Shown: positions 35,579 to 44,358 of the stretch, piece after piece
How positions within the stretch are numbered: the stretch's first letter is position 1
How the letters are laid out: every line of letters starts with the position of its first letter
Made by a program: the position numbers and the translations under genes
Assembly (NCBI RefSeq): GCF_019972815.1
Contig: NZ_BPPA01000001.1
Location: 310,001 to 374,000 of the forward strand
Origin: Lactobacillus huangpiensis
GTDB lineage: Bacteria; Bacillota; Bacilli; Lactobacillales; Lactobacillaceae
Length of the DNA stretch: 64,000 bases
Reading direction: 5' to 3'
Notes under the pieces: model-generated
What the model was told of the DNA's origin: nothing
Databases searched by the model: none
Seen by the model: the letters and a program-made list of their open reading frames with translations, nothing else

Positions 35579-36397
35579 ATGAGTAAAAATAGTTTTTATA
35601 AGAAAATGATAGTTTCAGTAGCTGGTGCAACATTATTAGCTGTTGGTCTTAATCAGTTACCAGCCAACGCTTTAAGTAGCGCCTCAACTGAAGTTAGTGC
35701 AGCAAAGAAGGCCGCTAAGACTAAGAAAGTTGGCGCTAATTCTGCTGTTTACAAACTTAAGGGCAAAAAATTAGTTAAGACTAAGAAGACACTTAAGGTT
35801 GGTCAAAAAGTAACTGTTCTTGGCAAAAAGACTGTTAAGGGCAAGAAGTACTACAAAGTTGGAAAGAACCAATACATCAAGGCTGTTAATGTTACTGGTA
35901 AGGCTGCTAAAGTAGCTAAGAATACTGTTTTGGTTACTAGAAGTGGCAAAGCTTTGAAGAACGGTAAAGTTCGTAAGGGCCAAAAAGTAACTTTATTTGG
36001 TGCAGCTGTTACCATTAAGGGCAAAAAGTACTACTCAACTTCAGCAGGATACATTAAAGCAAGTGCTTTAGCTAAGAAGAAGACTGCTACAACACCAACT
36101 TCAACTCCATCAACTAGTTCTAATGGCTCGACAAGTTCAACAGGTTCCAACGGATCTAACGGCTCGACAAGTTCAACAGGTTCCAACGGATCTAACGGCT
36201 CGACAAGTTCAACAGGTTCCAACGGATCTAATGGCTCGACAAGTTCAACAGGTTCCAACGGATCTAATGGCTCGACAAGTTCAACAGGTTCCAACGGATC
36301 TAACGGCTCGACAAGTTCAACAGGTTCCAACGGTTCAACCGGCTCAACAGGTTCAACAGGTTCCAACGGTTCAACTAGCTCAACCCCTTCAAAGTAA
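35579..36397 (+). CDS. S-layer-associated SLAP protein with Ser/Thr/Gly/Asn repeat tail
   Basis: A 272-residue secreted protein. Signal peptide about 1-31 (ends near LPANALSSA). Residues 45-165 are two very lysine-rich SLAP-like modules (YKLKGKKLVKTKK...KKYYKVGKNQYIKA and VLVTRSGKALKNGK...). From residue 172 the protein is only Ser, Thr, Gly, Asn and a few Pro, built from a 12-residue unit encoded by an exact 36-bp repeat. The SLAP modules are N-terminal, so the tail should project outward, and it is a likely target for O-glycosylation. There is no LPXTG motif. AAAGGAAG lies upstream; use of AAG Lys codons suggests high expression. Confidence 0.82.
   Translation: MSKNSFYKKMIVSVAGATLLAVGLNQLPANALSSASTEVSAAKKAAKTKKVGANSAVYKLKGKKLVKTKKTLKVGQKVTVLGKKTVKGKKYYKVGKNQYIKAVNVTGKAAKVAKNTVLVTRSGKALKNGKVRKGQKVTLFGAAVTIKGKKYYSTSAGYIKASALAKKKTATTPTSTPSTSSNGSTSSTGSNGSNGSTSSTGSNGSNGSTSSTGSNGSNGSTSSTGSNGSNGSTSSTGSNGSNGSTSSTGSNGSTGSTGSTGSNGSTSSTPSK
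36125..36340 (+). repeat. 36-bp tandem repeat, six copies, in frame
   Basis: The unit starts GGCTCGACAAGTTCAACAGG and recurs at 36125, 36161, 36197, 36233, 36269 and 36305. Copies differ only by aac/aat at the end and in the last few bases of copy six. Degenerate 9-15 base pieces continue to 36385. Each copy adds 12 residues, so length change keeps frame. Confidence 0.95.
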
Positions 36398-36456
36398 AGA
36401 ATAATCATTAATTTGCTTTTTATATTAAATTATTGAGTAAATTTAATATCATAGAT

Positions 36457-36529
36457 AAAGAGGTCTTTGATGTTTTTTGAAAAACTTGTTTTTACAGGTT
36501 TTTTAAAAAAATTCTCTGACCTCTTTTTT
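36457..36529 (+). terminator. long terminator of the SLAP repeat gene
   Basis: AAAGAGGTC pairs with GACCTCTTT; the interior holds a second A/T hairpin. T6 follows. Confidence 0.7.
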
Positions 36530-36535
36530 GATACA

Positions 36536-36578
36536 AAAAAAACGCAACTTTCTCAACTGGAGAATTGATTGCGTTTTT
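36536..36578 (-). terminator. terminator of the oxidoreductase gene (bidirectional)
   Basis: AAAAACGCAA pairs with TTGCGTTTTT, with TTTCTCAACTGGAGAA as a nested second stem. Confidence 0.75.
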
Positions 36579-36590
36579 TAGTCAATAATA

Positions 36591-37562
36591 TTAATTATTA
36601 GAAACAGACTGCTTTGCTTTGGCTAATACATCCATGACAGCTATGCTATGCTCGTATAAATCATTAGCTTTCTGTGTATCGTGGGTATCAATAATTTTCA
36701 CAAAATCCGTAAACTCACTTGCCATTCGGTGATCAAACTCGTTAAAGTTGAACTCACTGTCATCACCGTTTCTGTGTTCAACCGTGAAATTTTTAATAAC
36801 ACCAGTTGAACCATCAAAGTAGATGGTTCCTTTTTCACCCTCAATAAATGATCTTGGAGTAGTATAGCTATCTTTTGCGGCAATTAAAACTGCTTGTTTA
36901 TCAGGATAAACTAAATTAAGTATGCCCGAAGTATCAACTTGTTTTTGCATTACTGGATAATATTGCACTTTTTCCGGCTTACCGAACAAACCAACAGCTA
37001 AGTGAATATTGTAAATGTTCAAATCTGTTAGGGTTCCACCATCTTTAGCAGGATCGAATACAGGTGCAATTTTGCCTTGCAAAAAATCATCATAGCGACT
37101 GGAATATTGCGTATAGTTTAAAGAAATAATGTGAATAGGTGCAATTTCAGCTAATTGTTGTTTAATTGCTTTGAAATTTGGCAAGTGAATATTTGTGATA
37201 GCTTCAACTATGATTAAATCCTTTTTGTCAGCGATTTCTTTAAGTTCTTCAGCTTGAGCAACAGTTTCTACATATGGTTTTTCACAAATAACATTTTTGC
37301 CTGCAAGAAGAGCTTCTTTTACGATTTCATAATGTAAAGAATTAGGTACGGCTACATAAACTGTGTCGACATTTTCATCATGACACAACTGCCCGTTATC
37401 AGCAAATACCTCTTTAATGTTGTATTGCTTAGCTAAGTTTTTGGCAATAGGCTGACTACGTTTAGTAGTGGATATTGCTGCAAGCTCAAGGCCTTTAATT
37501 TTAGCAGCAGTCGTTAAAAAATCGTGAACAATTTTACCGCTGCCAATAATTCCTAATTTCAT
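36591..37562 (-). CDS. Gfo/Idh/MocA family NAD(P)-dependent oxidoreductase
   Basis: A 323-residue cytosolic dehydrogenase. The N-terminal Rossmann motif is GIIGSGKI; NVICEKPYVE is the family's EKP motif with the substrate-site Lys; GGTLTDLNIYNIHLAVGLFGKP in the C-terminal half is the usual D-x3-H type substrate helix. It should oxidise or reduce a sugar or polyol. The substrate is not predictable, and there is no operon partner. GGAGG lies upstream. Length is normal. Confidence 0.88.
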   Translation of the reverse strand: MKLGIIGSGKIVHDFLTTAAKIKGLELAAISTTKRSQPIAKNLAKQYNIKEVFADNGQLCHDENVDTVYVAVPNSLHYEIVKEALLAGKNVICEKPYVETVAQAEELKEIADKKDLIIVEAITNIHLPNFKAIKQQLAEIAPIHIISLNYTQYSSRYDDFLQGKIAPVFDPAKDGGTLTDLNIYNIHLAVGLFGKPEKVQYYPVMQKQVDTSGILNLVYPDKQAVLIAAKDSYTTPRSFIEGEKGTIYFDGSTGVIKNFTVEHRNGDDSEFNFNEFDHRMASEFTDFVKIIDTHDTQKANDLYEHSIAVMDVLAKAKQSVSNN

Positions 37563-37712
37563 TTTTGGACCTCCGATTACTAATGAAAATATTTAAACGA
37601 CTCTATAGTCATTTTATCTCATTAAGTAACCTAAAAGCACCATAATTATGATAGTTAAATATTTACTAAAAACAGTTGTTTTCATATAAAGACCTTTACT
37701 TTATTGCTCAAA

Positions 37713-38483
37713 TTAGTTTGCAGATGCTGGAGTGGCGATTTTGACTTCATCTGGTAACTTCAAAGAGTCGGAATTACCGAAGCCAAAGATTCTAAAGTTG
37801 AATGAAGCTGGCATTTTTTTGTCGTAGTTCATTTTAAAAGAAGTAGCAGAGCTTGTTATTTTTTTATCTTTGATTTTAAAAGTAACATTACACTTGCTGA
37901 GTTTAACGTGCTTTTTGAACGACTTGAGATCTACCTTATAGTCTTTAAAAATTTTGTTCAGAAATTTACTTGCCTTAGTAATATTGACATTACTTTTGAG
38001 GGTATAAACTCCATCTTTATGACTAAGTTTGGCATTTTTGCTCAAATCAGTAGTGATGCTTTTAGCAAATTTCTTCAGATCGCTACTATATTTTTTTATA
38101 TCAGTTTTGGCAGTATCAGCGTCTGCAATAGGTGTATATTGCCATTTGCCATCTGCTTTGGTGTAGACACGTTTTGCGTCCATATCAATCCATTGCTCTA
38201 CTGTTTCAGCGTGTTTGCCAGATTTTACTTTAGTAATGGCTTGAACTAGTTCAGGCTTGGTGGTAAAAGCACCATGAGAGTCGAAATTTATTTTTTGCTT
38301 ACCACTTTTAATCTTTGTGCTGGTAGTATATTGGCCACTAGTTTGGTTGCTCTCTTTCTTTTTAACAATTGCAATAGCCTGCTTTTTTGATAATGCTGCA
38401 TCGACTGTTTTTGCATGAGTTAGACCACCACCAACTAAAGTGGCAGACAATAACATAGCCGTCAAAAATTTCTTCAATTTCAT
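37713..38483 (-). CDS. secreted protein, DUF6612-like, unknown function
   Basis: A 256-residue exported protein. Start at ATG 38483 (AAGGAG ten bases upstream); an ATG nine bases earlier abuts that site. A classic signal peptide ends near KTVDA, with no lipobox Cys. The mature part alternates strands and lysine-rich stretches, with WIDMDAKRVYTKADGKWQY and DGVYTLKSN repeating a pattern also seen in the 38822 lipoprotein, so the two are distant paralogues. The fold resembles LolA/DUF6612-type carriers of the envelope, by weak similarity only. Confidence 0.65.
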   Translation of the reverse strand: MKLKKFLTAMLLSATLVGGGLTHAKTVDAALSKKQAIAIVKKKESNQTSGQYTTSTKIKSGKQKINFDSHGAFTTKPELVQAITKVKSGKHAETVEQWIDMDAKRVYTKADGKWQYTPIADADTAKTDIKKYSSDLKKFAKSITTDLSKNAKLSHKDGVYTLKSNVNITKASKFLNKIFKDYKVDLKSFKKHVKLSKCNVTFKIKDKKITSSATSFKMNYDKKMPASFNFRIFGFGNSDSLKLPDEVKIATPASAN

Positions 38484-38778
38484 TGTGGACATCTCCTTTT
38501 TAATATTTTTATTTTACCTTAAGGAAATTATATAGCATTTTTAGTTAAGTTGATATAAAAACTTGTCCGATTTTTTTTAGTGTTACAACTGCATCATTGA
38601 AGTAATAGAGTTTAAAAATGATAAAAAATTGTTTTGTACATTAATCAGAGTATGATTTTTTAATTTTTTACATAAATTAGGCTTAAAAAAACAGGTTTTT
38701 GGTGAATTAATTAATCCTAAATTTGCAAGTCTTGGTTTTTTCTCTGGTCAAAGAATTATCTTAGGGGTCTTAAATAAA

Positions 38779-38809
38779 TAAAAACCCCGAAAGTTTTAGT
38801 TTCGAGGTT
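38779..38809 (-). terminator. terminator of the 38822 lipoprotein gene
   Basis: AACCCCGAAA pairs with TTTCGAGGTT (one mismatch); the T tract lies on the minus-strand side. The rest of the 38484-38778 gap is AT-rich with no gene seen. Confidence 0.75.
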
Positions 38810-38821
38810 GTGATTTAAAAA

Positions 38822-39619
38822 TTATTTTTTCTTTTTGTTTGTTTTAGGCAGTGGTTTAGCATTAAGGGCATTGGTAGGTATCTTTAAGAAGTCTTTGCTG
38901 CCCATGTTGCCATAACTTTGTCCAGCGCTGAATTGCATTAATTTATTTACTCTAATTTTAACTAGATATTGAAAGCTATACATCTTTTTATTTTTAATCA
39001 CAAGTTTTGCAGTCATACCTTTAATTTTGCCCATTTTGACTAATTTATGATAGATGGTTTTTTGCTTAGGGCTTTGAGTATTGGTGGTAAATATCGGATC
39101 TAATGCATCTTTCATCGTTTTCTGGTCTGTGATGTTCGCTTTTAAAGTATAAGTGTGACCTTTTCTAGTCATTTTATAAGCGTTAGTAAGAGCCTTAGGT
39201 GGATCCATTAACATTGAATTATTAACTATAGAATCGAGTAAATCAGCGTAAGAGTGCCCGGTTAATTTGTTAAAATCCGCTTTATACCAGTCACTTGAGC
39301 CGTTAATATAAACGTGATTGGAATTATCAACCCACTCTTGCGAAGATTGTGTTTTACCTTTGGCTTGAGTTTGGTAGTTAAGTTGAAATACAGTAGGGTT
39401 GCCACCAAAAACAGCAGTTGTAGTAACAATTTGCTTGGAAGTATCGGTTCCTAAGGTTACGACCTGCTTGGCTTGTCCACTCTTAAATGATTTCTGTGAA
39501 CATTTGATTACTTGGCTTTTAGTTAGAATGGGTTCGCTTTGCTTTTTCTGCTTGGAGCATCCGCCTGCAGCAAGCGCTGCAACTAAGCTCAAGCCCATTA
39601 ATAATTTTTTGAATTTCAT
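38822..39619 (-). CDS. lipoprotein, DUF6612-like, unknown function
   Basis: A 265-residue lipoprotein with lipobox LAAGGC (Cys near residue 21), so it is anchored on the outer face of the membrane. The mature part shares with the 37713 protein the order: a Q/N-rich opening, SSQEWVDNSNHVYINGSSDWYKA, then HTYTLKANITD and a strand-rich end, KKMYSFQYLVKIRV. The last residues are KKKK-type. Function unknown. The pair of related genes lies in tandem, each with its own promoter space. Confidence 0.7.
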   Translation of the reverse strand: MKFKKLLMGLSLVAALAAGGCSKQKKQSEPILTKSQVIKCSQKSFKSGQAKQVVTLGTDTSKQIVTTTAVFGGNPTVFQLNYQTQAKGKTQSSQEWVDNSNHVYINGSSDWYKADFNKLTGHSYADLLDSIVNNSMLMDPPKALTNAYKMTRKGHTYTLKANITDQKTMKDALDPIFTTNTQSPKQKTIYHKLVKMGKIKGMTAKLVIKNKKMYSFQYLVKIRVNKLMQFSAGQSYGNMGSKDFLKIPTNALNAKPLPKTNKKKK

Positions 39620-39777
39620 AGTGAGTTAGGTATTCTCTTTTCTTATAATCATCATTATATCTATTGTATCGTAAAACTTGGATTTTAAAAATGATTTTTA
39701 GTCCTAAACCCTATGAAAACAAAATGTAAATGTGTAAAATAGTAAGTGAAACATTTAATTTGCAAAGGAGATATTTC

Positions 39778-40470
39778 ATGTCAAAATTAGTTTTGATCCG
39801 TCACGGACAAAGTGAATGGAACCTTGAAAATAAATTTACTGGTTGGATTGATGTAGATTTATCAGAAAAAGGCGTTGAAGAAGCAAAGAACGCAGGTAAG
39901 TTAATTAAGGAACATGGTCTGCAGTTCGATCAAGCTTATACATCTGTTTTAACTCGTGCCATTAAGACTCTACACTATGCTTTGGAAGAAAGCGGTCAAC
40001 TTTGGGTTCCGGAAACTAAGAGCTGGAGATTAAACGAACGTCATTACGGTGGCTTGCAAGGCTTAAACAAGAAAGCTACTGCTGACAAATACGGTGATGA
40101 GCAAGTTCACATTTGGCGTCGTTCATATGATGTTTTGCCACCAAAGATTGAGGATGACTCTAAATACAGCCAAGTTCATGATCGTCGTTATGCCGATCTT
40201 GATCCACACATCATTCCTCGGACTGAAAACCTAAAGGTTTGTTTGGAAAGAGTTATGCCTTTCTGGGAAGACCACATTGCTCCAGACTTGTTAGCTGGCA
40301 AGAACGTTATTATTGCAGCTCACGGTAATTCACTTCGTGCCTTGACTAAGTACATCGAAAACATTTCTGATGCTGATATTATGAACTTGGAAATGAAGAC
40401 CGGTGAACCAGTAGTTTACACCTTTGATGACAAGTTGAATGTCACTAACAAAGAAAAATTAGACGACTAA
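39778..40470 (+). CDS. gpmA: 2,3-bisphosphoglycerate-dependent phosphoglycerate mutase
   Basis: A 230-residue glycolytic enzyme interconverting 3- and 2-phosphoglycerate. [10 protein letters not shown] carries the phosphohistidine, [14 protein letters not shown] and DVLPP are dPGM hallmarks, and [12 protein letters not shown] holds the second His. AAAGGAG lies seven bases before ATG 39778; an ATG 48 bases upstream has no site. Codon use is biased, fitting high expression. Terminator at 40488. Confidence 0.97.
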   Translation: MSKLVLIRHGQSEWNLENKFTGWIDVDLSEKGVEEAKNAGKLIKEHGLQFDQAYTSVLTRAIKTLHYALEESGQLWVPETKSWRLNERHYGGLQGLNKKATADKYGDEQVHIWRRSYDVLPPKIEDDSKYSQVHDRRYADLDPHIIPRTENLKVCLERVMPFWEDHIAPDLLAGKNVIIAAHGNSLRALTKYIENISDADIMNLEMKTGEPVVYTFDDKLNVTNKEKLDD

Positions 40471-40487
40471 TTTTAAGTTAAAAAATA

Positions 40488-40520
40488 AAATTCCTAACTT
40501 TCACAGTTAGGAATTTTTTT
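40488..40520 (+). terminator. terminator of gpmA
   Basis: AATTCCTAACT pairs perfectly with AGTTAGGAATT and is followed by T. Confidence 0.88.
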
Positions 40521-40655
40521 AGTACTTGCAACTAAGTTGTTACTTGTTACAAAAATGTTAAGTGCTGTCACTGTAACTCAGTATATTTTGATGAAACTTT
40601 AATCTATAGAAAACCAGAAAGATATATCTTCTCGCCTTTTATTTGCCTCAAGTTC

Positions 40656-42470
40656 TTAATCCGGTTCATTAATGTTTAAAATTGCATCGAAGACGCTTTG
40701 GGGCAACTTAATGTCGCTTTTAACAGCTTGTCTTTTATTTAAACTTTGTCTGCGTAAAAGTTGTTGCTTTTTCGAGATGCTTCTTTTTTCACCGTTCACA
40801 GCTGCATTTTTGCGTAAAGGCGGCACGTCCACTCTCGCAATTGCTTTGTTTTCCACCATTGCTTGCACCGGCATCGGGTATAGACGACGCGGAACCGTAT
40901 ATTTCAATTTTTTAACTAACTTATGGGCGATCAAATCGGCTTTTTGACGTGGCACAATAATGTCGAGAGCATCAACAGCAGCATAGTTGATCTGAATTTG
41001 AATTTTAACTACATCAACCAGTTCGTAATCCAGAAATTCGGTGTCAAGCGTCGCAAACCCATGAGTAATTGATTTTAAGCTGTTGAAAAAGTCATAGGCA
41101 ATTTCGGAAACCGGCAGTTTATATATTAATGTGACTAAATCTTGTTGATTATCCAAGTCAACCATTTCCCCAAAATGCTGGTCACATAATTTCATGACTG
41201 CACCTAAATATTCATTGGGCGTGGTAATGACTGCTTTGACATAAGATTCAGTGACGTAATCAATTTCAGAAAAGTCAGGAAATTTCGCTGGATTGGTGAT
41301 AGTGAGGTATTCCTGCTTAGGCTGAGGCTGCTTGAGATAAACGTGATAGGTTGCATTCGGTGCAGTGGTTAATACTTCCACATGATATTCATCCCGCAGT
41401 CGTTCTTGGATTATCTGCAAGTGAAAAATGCCTAAGAAACCGCAGCGAAAGCCGGCATCAAGAGCTTCAGACTGTTCGGGAGCGTAATGAAAAGCGGAAT
41501 CATTGAGAGCTAGCTTACTAATAGCTTGTTTTAAGGCTTCATAACTGGTATCTCCCTTAGGATAAAAACCGGCATAAACCATTGATTGCGCTGGCTTAAA
41601 GTGGGGAATGGCATTTTTAGTAGGATTTTCTGCAGTGGTTAAGGTATCGCAAACCTGGACACTGGCAACATCTTTAATTCCAGTCACAATATAGCCGACT
41701 TCTCCCGCATTTAATTCTTTTACTGGCTGCATGTTTGGGGTGAAAATCCCTATTGCTTGCGCATTAAACTTGCTGCCGCCCTGCATTAGCTGCAATTTTT
41801 GCTGGTTCTTTAACTGACCATCAATTAGTCTGACATCCGCGATAATTCCCTGATATGAATCATACTGTGAGTCAAAAATCAGTGCCTTAAGTGCTGCATC
41901 GGGTTTTCCCTGAGGGGCTGGAATTTTTTGATAAATTGCTTCTAATACTTGATGAACATTTTCTCCTGTTTTAGCAGAAATTTTTAAAATATCCGCGTCT
42001 GCAAATTCTGGCCTTAAGGCACGTATTTGTGCCTCCGTTGCCTCTACGTCTGCCGCTGCATTGTCAATTTTGTTAATCACCGGAATGATAGTCAGATTAT
42101 GTTTTAAAGCTAAACGCAAATTGGCTACGGTTTGTGCTTGTACACCCTGAGTTGCGTCTACCAGTAAAATAGCGCCATCACTGGCAGCCAGACTTTTAGA
42201 AACTTCGTAAGAAAAATCAACGTGCCCTGGGGTATCGATTAAATTGTATTCGTATTCCTGACCGTTATCTGCTTGATAAAAGTTACGCACTGATCTTGAT
42301 TTGACTGTTACACCATGAGCCTGTTCAACTTCCATGCTGTCCAAAAGTTGGTCACTTAACTGCCTTTTGCTGACAGTATCAGTTTGTTCCATAATTCTGT
42401 CAGCTAATGTTGATTTACCATGATCAATATGAGCAATTATGGCAAAATTTCTAATATTAGCAAGTTTCAT
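40656..42470 (-). CDS. divergent LepA/EF4-type translation GTPase (second LepA)
   Basis: A 604-residue GTPase with EF4 domain order. G1 is AHIDHGKST, G3 DTPGH, G4 NKID, G5 SAK. It differs from the usual LepA: the effector loop reads EQAHGVTVKS where the standard form has RG-I-T-I; and the C-terminal tail, normally a strongly conserved basic KCYGGD-containing stretch that reaches into the ribosome, is replaced by VNGEKRSISKKQQLLRRQS. I infer a paralogue beside a standard lepA elsewhere. It lies one base after the stop of a TetR regulator gene and must be cotranscribed with it. Its role may be stress- or drug-linked ribosome rescue. Confidence 0.85.
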   Translation of the reverse strand: MKLANIRNFAIIAHIDHGKSTLADRIMEQTDTVSKRQLSDQLLDSMEVEQAHGVTVKSRSVRNFYQADNGQEYEYNLIDTPGHVDFSYEVSKSLAASDGAILLVDATQGVQAQTVANLRLALKHNLTIIPVINKIDNAAADVEATEAQIRALRPEFADADILKISAKTGENVHQVLEAIYQKIPAPQGKPDAALKALIFDSQYDSYQGIIADVRLIDGQLKNQQKLQLMQGGSKFNAQAIGIFTPNMQPVKELNAGEVGYIVTGIKDVASVQVCDTLTTAENPTKNAIPHFKPAQSMVYAGFYPKGDTSYEALKQAISKLALNDSAFHYAPEQSEALDAGFRCGFLGIFHLQIIQERLRDEYHVEVLTTAPNATYHVYLKQPQPKQEYLTITNPAKFPDFSEIDYVTESYVKAVITTPNEYLGAVMKLCDQHFGEMVDLDNQQDLVTLIYKLPVSEIAYDFFNSLKSITHGFATLDTEFLDYELVDVVKIQIQINYAAVDALDIIVPRQKADLIAHKLVKKLKYTVPRRLYPMPVQAMVENKAIARVDVPPLRKNAAVNGEKRSISKKQQLLRRQSLNKRQAVKSDIKLPQSVFDAILNINEPD

Positions 42471-42471
42471 T

Positions 42472-43134
42472 TTATTTTGCTCCTTCCAATTTTTGCTCTA
42501 AGCCTTGTAAATAAAAGAGCATTAATTGATTTGCTTCTTGTTCGAGGTCGATTTGAAAAACTTTAAAATCAACGGGTAATTGATCATGGTGAAACTCATC
42601 CAGGTTCATCATATTCATTAGTCCGCTAATAATTGCACTTTGAATGATGAAAAGGTGACTGGCTTGCTTAACGCTAAGCAGTGAAATTTTCTCGGCTATT
42701 GCTTGTCCCAGTTTCCTGTTTATTTCATAGAGTTTTTCGCGACCAGCCAATGTCTGTTCTCTGTCAGCGGCAGTTTCTAAAATTGGACCACGTAACGCGT
42801 TAAGACGTAATAAATCTGTCCTCTGACTGATTAACAAATGGTTTTGCTCTAGTATAAAAGAGGAAAAATCAGCCCACGAAGTGATATTTTTAGTTTTTTG
42901 AAAACGCTGAAGAACTTCCGTGAGGTAATCTTGGTAACCAGAAAGCAATAAGTACATAAAGATATTTTCTTTAGTTTTAAAATAATTAAATAGTGTGCCT
43001 TTGGCAACGCCAGATTCATGGGCAATTTGCGCCATAGATATTTGGTTAAAATCATTTTTTTGAAATAACTTGCTGGCGGCAGCTGCAATTAGCTGTTTTT
43101 TTGCTTCTTTTTCTTTGGCAGTCAAGACATACAT
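42472..43134 (-). CDS. TetR family transcriptional regulator
   Basis: A 220-residue repressor. The N-terminal helix-turn-helix is clear (LIAAAASKLFQKNDFNQISMAQIAHESGVAKGTLFNYFKTKENIF), and the C-terminal 150 residues are a ligand-binding helical domain. Start at ATG 43134 (AAGGAG 13 bases upstream); an ATG 27 bases earlier would put the ribosome binding site inside the gene. It is the first gene of an operon with the divergent lepA, and an operator-like palindrome lies at 43163 in its promoter, so it likely represses itself and lepA. Confidence 0.88.
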   Translation of the reverse strand: MYVLTAKEKEAKKQLIAAAASKLFQKNDFNQISMAQIAHESGVAKGTLFNYFKTKENIFMYLLLSGYQDYLTEVLQRFQKTKNITSWADFSSFILEQNHLLISQRTDLLRLNALRGPILETAADREQTLAGREKLYEINRKLGQAIAEKISLLSVKQASHLFIIQSAIISGLMNMMNLDEFHHDQLPVDFKVFQIDLEQEANQLMLFYLQGLEQKLEGAK

Positions 43135-43162
43135 AATGGCAGATATACTCCTTTCATTCAAT

Positions 43163-43179
43163 AATGACCAACGGTCATT
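43163..43179. promoter_or_regulatory. TetR-type operator
   Basis: AATGACC-AAC-GGTCATT, a perfect 7+7 palindrome around three bases, 28 bases upstream of the TetR gene start. It is the expected form of a TetR-family autoregulatory site. Confidence 0.7.
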
Positions 43180-43204
43180 TTACAAATAATTACCAATTTT
43201 TGCA

Positions 43205-43236
43205 AGAAAAAACCATCTTTATATGAAGATGGTTTT
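43205..43236 (-). terminator. terminator of the asparaginase gene
   Basis: AAAACCATCTT pairs with AAGATGGTTTT; T6 on the minus-strand side. Confidence 0.8.
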
Positions 43237-43246
43237 CATTGCTGAT

Positions 43247-44215
43247 TTAATTATTAATGTATTTCTTTAATTGCTCATTTTTCAGACCAGCACTTAAACC
43301 AACTAAGAGCTTAATTCTGGCTTTTTGTCCATTGAGGCCGCGGCAGAAGATAATGCCCATTTTGGCTAATCCGACACCGCCACCTTGATAATCATAAACT
43401 GGTTCAGCAATACCGTTAAAACATCGGGAAACCAATACCAGGGGAATTCCAGAATCAAGCAGTTTTTGCAATTCAGGTAATGTTTGGGGTGGCATGTTAC
43501 CGGCACCTAAAGCTTCAATTACTAACCCGTTTGTTGCTGGCTTATTTAAAGCTTGAAAGATCTCTGGTCCCATTCCTGCATAGGCCTTTACTAAATAAAC
43601 ATTTGAAATAATGTGGTCAATTGGTAAGTGTTGCTGGGGATTGATAGTTTGCACGTAATTAACGTGACCTTCGGATACAACTCCTATAGGACCAAATGTG
43701 GCTGTGCGAAAAGTAGCAACATTTGTAGTATGGGTCTTCGTAACATAACGAGCGGGATGAATTTCATCATTCATCACAACTACAACACCTTTGCCAATAG
43801 AAGCATCAGAACTGGCTACCATGATTGCGGTTCTGAAATTGTACAGTCCGTCGCTGCCAATTTCATTAGAAGAGCGCATAGCTCCGGTTACTACCACAGG
43901 CATTTTACTGGAAATGGTTAAATCTAAAAATAAAGCTGTTTCTTCCAGGGTGTCTGTGCCGTGAGTCACGACTGCCCCGAAAAAGCCTTCGGCTTCTGCT
44001 TGGCGGATCCGCAAAGAAAGTTGCAACATGCGCTCTGGTGTCATATGAGGAGAAGGCAAGTTGAAAATTTCTTCAGTAACTATCTGGACATCGTCATTAA
44101 CGTTTAAAGACAGGTCAGCCAAGGGATTTTGACTGTTAGGCTTAATTTTTCCATTTTCATCTTCTGACATTGAAATGGTGCCACCAGTATGTAAGATTAG
44201 AATTTTTTTACTCAT
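43247..44215 (-). CDS. ansA: L-asparaginase
   Basis: A 322-residue type I-like asparaginase. The two catalytic Thr motifs are LHTGGTISMS near the start and VVTHGTDTLEETA near residue 85; GSDGLYNFRTA and RCFNGIAEPVY follow. There is no signal peptide, so it works in the cytosol, turning Asn to Asp and ammonia. Given the D-Asx cross-bridge genes elsewhere in the window it could feed Asp, but that link is speculative. AGGAGC lies upstream. Monocistronic. Confidence 0.93.
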   Translation of the reverse strand: MSKKILILHTGGTISMSEDENGKIKPNSQNPLADLSLNVNDDVQIVTEEIFNLPSPHMTPERMLQLSLRIRQAEAEGFFGAVVTHGTDTLEETALFLDLTISSKMPVVVTGAMRSSNEIGSDGLYNFRTAIMVASSDASIGKGVVVVMNDEIHPARYVTKTHTTNVATFRTATFGPIGVVSEGHVNYVQTINPQQHLPIDHIISNVYLVKAYAGMGPEIFQALNKPATNGLVIEALGAGNMPPQTLPELQKLLDSGIPLVLVSRCFNGIAEPVYDYQGGGVGLAKMGIIFCRGLNGQKARIKLLVGLSAGLKNEQLKKYINN

Positions 44216-44314
44216 AATAGGTTTTTGCTCCTGTGATTTCTTTAATTAATACTTCTACAGGTTAGCATAAAATTAGGGATGCAGAAACCGTTAAAGACCA
44301 TAGATTTTAGACAT

Positions 44315-44346
44315 AAAAAGCAGCCGGACAAAAGGCCAGCTGCTTT
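44315..44346 (-). terminator. terminator of the cupin/CMD pair
   Basis: AAAGCAGCCGG pairs with CCAGCTGCTTT (one mismatch); T tract on the minus-strand side. Confidence 0.8.
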
Positions 44347-44358
44347 AAATTAAAGGTT

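Noticed and set aside
36125-36340. Regular 36-bp spacing suggesting a CRISPR array.
   Set aside because: The copies are contiguous with no unique spacers and are in frame within a secreted protein gene.
36031-36408. Long minus-strand frame made of repeated Glu-Pro-Leu/Val units opposite the Ser/Gly repeat tail.
   Set aside because: It is the mirror of the 36-bp repeat in the coding strand; it has no ribosome binding site and its composition follows from the repeat alone.
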